Origin: DATFVA01 sp963839165
GTDB taxonomy: Bacteria; Bacteroidota; Ignavibacteria; Ignavibacteriales; Ignavibacteriaceae
NCBI GenBank assembly: GCA_963839165.1
Contig: CAWIUG010000045.1
Span: forward strand, 62,001 to 126,000
Length of the DNA: 64,000 nucleotides
Direction of reading: 5' to 3'
The first letter of the stretch is position 1, and the number at the start of each line of letters is the position of its first letter. A model generated the notes under the pieces. That model had not been told where the DNA came from. It worked only from the letters and a program-made list of their open reading frames with translations, and ran no database searches. Positions 62,391-64,000 of this stretch are shown here, piece after piece. Made by a program: the position numbers and the translations under genes.

Positions 62391-63325
62391 TGTCTGAGAC
62401 AGCCGTTGTTACCGGGGGAGCCGGATTTTTAGGTTCTCACCTTTGTGATCGTTTACTTAAAGAGGGATTAAAAGTTATTTGTGTGGATAACCTTATAACC
62501 GGCAATACAAATAACATCAGCCATCTCGTTGGGAATGATAATTTCTCTTTTGTGAAACATGATGTAACAAACTACATTTTTTTACCGGGTAAGGTAGATT
62601 ATATACTGCATTTTGCCTCTCCTGCAAGCCCCATTGATTATTTGAAACTTCCTATTCAGACACTGAAAGTTGGTTCCCTGGGTACGCATAAGGCACTCGG
62701 CCTTGCAAAAGAAAAGAACGCCAGATTTTTGCTGGCCTCTACCAGTGAAGTATACGGTGATCCAGCCATTCACCCTCAGCCGGAAAGTTACTGGGGAAAT
62801 GTTAATCCTATTGGTCCCCGCGGAGTTTACGATGAAGCTAAAAGATTTGCTGAAGCTATTACGATGGCATATAACAGGTACCATAATCTTGACACCAGGA
62901 TTGTAAGAATTTTTAATACCTATGGACCCAGGATGAGGCTTGATGACGGAAGAGCACTCCCTGCATTTGTTGGCCAGGCACTTAGGGGTGAGGATATTAC
63001 TGTTTTCGGTGACGGTTCTCAGACAAGGAGTTTCTGCTATGTTGATGACCTTGTCGAGGGGATATTCAGACTCCTTATGTCGCCTGAAATTGAACCTGTT
63101 AATATTGGAAACCCTGAGGAAATATCAATAAAAGGATTTGCCGAAGAAGTAATAAAGATTACTGGTTCAAGTAGTAAAATAATTTATACCGATCTGCCGG
63201 TTGACGACCCTAAGGTCAGACAGCCTTCTATTGAAAAAGCACAGCGTATCCTTGGCTGGGAACCAAAAGTTAAAAGGGGAGAGGGTCTTAGAATAACCAT
63301 AGATTACTTTAAGAATTCAATTTAA
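62390..63325 (+). CDS. UDP-glucuronate decarboxylase (UDP-xylose synthase type)
   Basis: NAD-dependent SDR enzyme likely making UDP-xylose for the polysaccharide. The Rossmann motif is GGAGFLGSHLCDRL. UXS features are HFASPASPIDYLKLPIQTLK, STSEVYGDPAIHPQPESYWG, the catalytic YDEAKR (YxxxK) and GPRMRLDDGRALPAFVGQAL. The length of 311 residues fits bacterial UXS. The GTG start overlaps the Wzz-like stop by one base, supporting a role in the same pathway. Confidence 0.9.
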   Translation: MSETAVVTGGAGFLGSHLCDRLLKEGLKVICVDNLITGNTNNISHLVGNDNFSFVKHDVTNYIFLPGKVDYILHFASPASPIDYLKLPIQTLKVGSLGTHKALGLAKEKNARFLLASTSEVYGDPAIHPQPESYWGNVNPIGPRGVYDEAKRFAEAITMAYNRYHNLDTRIVRIFNTYGPRMRLDDGRALPAFVGQALRGEDITVFGDGSQTRSFCYVDDLVEGIFRLLMSPEIEPVNIGNPEEISIKGFAEEVIKITGSSSKIIYTDLPVDDPKVRQPSIEKAQRILGWEPKVKRGEGLRITIDYFKNSI

Positions 63326-63419
63326 GCAGACAGACCCACCTTATCTGTTTCTCTGCCAATCATTATTTCTTTATATTTAAGATCAATTTTTAATTAAAAA
63401 TAATTAAAATAGAATTGAT

Positions 63420-64000
63420 ATGACGGAACCGGAAGTAACCCCCGAACTTGCCTACGAACATGGATTAACCGAAGATGAATATAAACGGATTCTTAATATC
63501 CTCGGGAGGACTCCCTCATTTACCGAACTAGGCATATTCTCTGTAATGTGGAGTGAGCACTGCAGCTACAAGAATTCAATAGCTCTGTTGAAAACTCTTC
63601 CCCGTGAAGGTGGAAGGTTGCTTGTAGGTGCGGGTGAGGAGAATGCAGGACTTATCGATATCGGCGACGGTTATGCGGTTGCCTTCAAAATCGAAAGTCA
63701 TAATCACCCCTCTGCTGTCGAGCCCTACCAGGGTGCAGCCACTGGGGTGGGTGGAATAATGCGGGATATTTTCACTATGGGTGCGCGTCCGGTTGCATCT
63801 CTTAATTCGTTACGTTTTGGCTCTCTCGACGATGCCCGTACACGTTATCTTTTTGAGGGAGTTGTGAAGGGAATAGGGGATTATGGTAATAGTTTTGGGG
63901 TACCTACTGTTGCGGGTGAAGTTTATTTTGATGAATCCTATCAGGGTAATCCACTTGTAAATGCTATGGCTGTAGGAATTGTAAAGAAAAACCTGGTGGC
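63420..64000 (+). CDS. purL: Phosphoribosylformylglycinamidine synthase subunit PurL (3' partial)
   Basis: ATP-dependent subunit of FGAM synthase in purine synthesis. The first 193 residues are present: EVTPELAYEHGLTEDEYKRI, then PSFTELGIFSVMWSEHCSYK, KIESHNHPSAVEPYQGAATG and RPVASLNSLRFGSLDDARTR, all small-type PurL motifs. The window ends inside the gene. This form needs PurS and PurQ, which are encoded at 49971-50917. The upstream 94 bp is AT-rich and could hold its promoter. Confidence 0.95.
   Translation, partial: MTEPEVTPELAYEHGLTEDEYKRILNILGRTPSFTELGIFSVMWSEHCSYKNSIALLKTLPREGGRLLVGAGEENAGLIDIGDGYAVAFKIESHNHPSAVEPYQGAATGVGGIMRDIFTMGARPVASLNSLRFGSLDDARTRYLFEGVVKGIGDYGNSFGVPTVAGEVYFDESYQGNPLVNAMAVGIVKKNLV

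Noticed and set aside
63326..63419. Hairpin terminator between the UXS gene and purL
   Set aside because: Only a five-base pairing (ACAGA/TCTGT) is present, without a following T-run.

Overview
This window is a moderately AT-rich, gene-dense bacterial chromosome segment. It most likely comes from the FCB group, near Ignavibacteria/Chlorobi. Reasons: two secreted proteins end in type IX secretion sorting domains with the NYPNPFNPS signature common in Ignavibacteria and relatives; the primary sigma factor is the short form without region 1.1; many genes lack strong ribosome-binding sites and use TTG or GTG starts; and class II ribonucleotide reductase, PurS/PurQ/small PurL and T9SS cargo occur together. 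This placement is an inference from gene content.

Layout. 1-3314: fusA (5' end cut by the window) and tuf, both broken by many single-base indels. 3390-18273: a near-canonical S10-spc-alpha ribosomal supercluster (rpsJ to rplQ, with secY, map, infA, rpoA), with a tRNA-Gln(UUG) gene between rplR and rpsE and no adk between secY and map; it ends at a strong terminator. 18332-25290: EngB GTPase, a GAF/degenerate-GGDEF membrane protein, phosphopentomutase, two EutN/CcmL microcompartment vertex proteins, RpoD, an NlpC/P60 lipoprotein and a PAP2 phosphatase. 25587-29171 (minus): B12-dependent ribonucleotide reductase. 29683-38594: ABC-2 exporter with a LolA-like protein, FabF, GNAT, PAP2, a hybrid histidine kinase and ornithine aminotransferase. 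38595-39186: non-coding stretch with an 11-bp tandem repeat and a probable gene relic. 39187-44751: secreted S1/P1 nuclease, GH13 amylase-like enzyme and a beta-helix protein, the last two with T9SS tails. 44827-53031 (minus): lipoprotein, NamZ-like muramidase, Ndk, SucD with a lysine-rich tail, membrane protein, two TatA, PurQ, PurS, PssA, Psd and a PurC-like protein. 53160-56779: YbaB, RecR, methyltransferase, two lipoproteins, FtsX. 56835-63325: a polysaccharide assembly/export cluster (SLBB protein, Wzc-like kinase, Wza-like exporter, Wzz-like protein, UDP-glucuronate decarboxylase). 63420-end: purL, cut by the window.

The most striking signal is a set of 19 single-base insertions and 2 single-base deletions that break fusA, tuf, rpsJ, rplN, rplX, rplO and rpsK at highly conserved motifs. 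They are densest at the left edge, and none is seen after about 15.7 kb. An assembly or scaffolding artefact is the most likely cause, but several sites (AAA-G, CTT-A) resemble +1 slippage sites, so they are itemised. Other points of interest are the paired BMC vertex genes beside deoB, the H1-like tail on SucD, a lipoprotein gene with an apparent ATT start, and the tRNA inside the ribosomal cluster.
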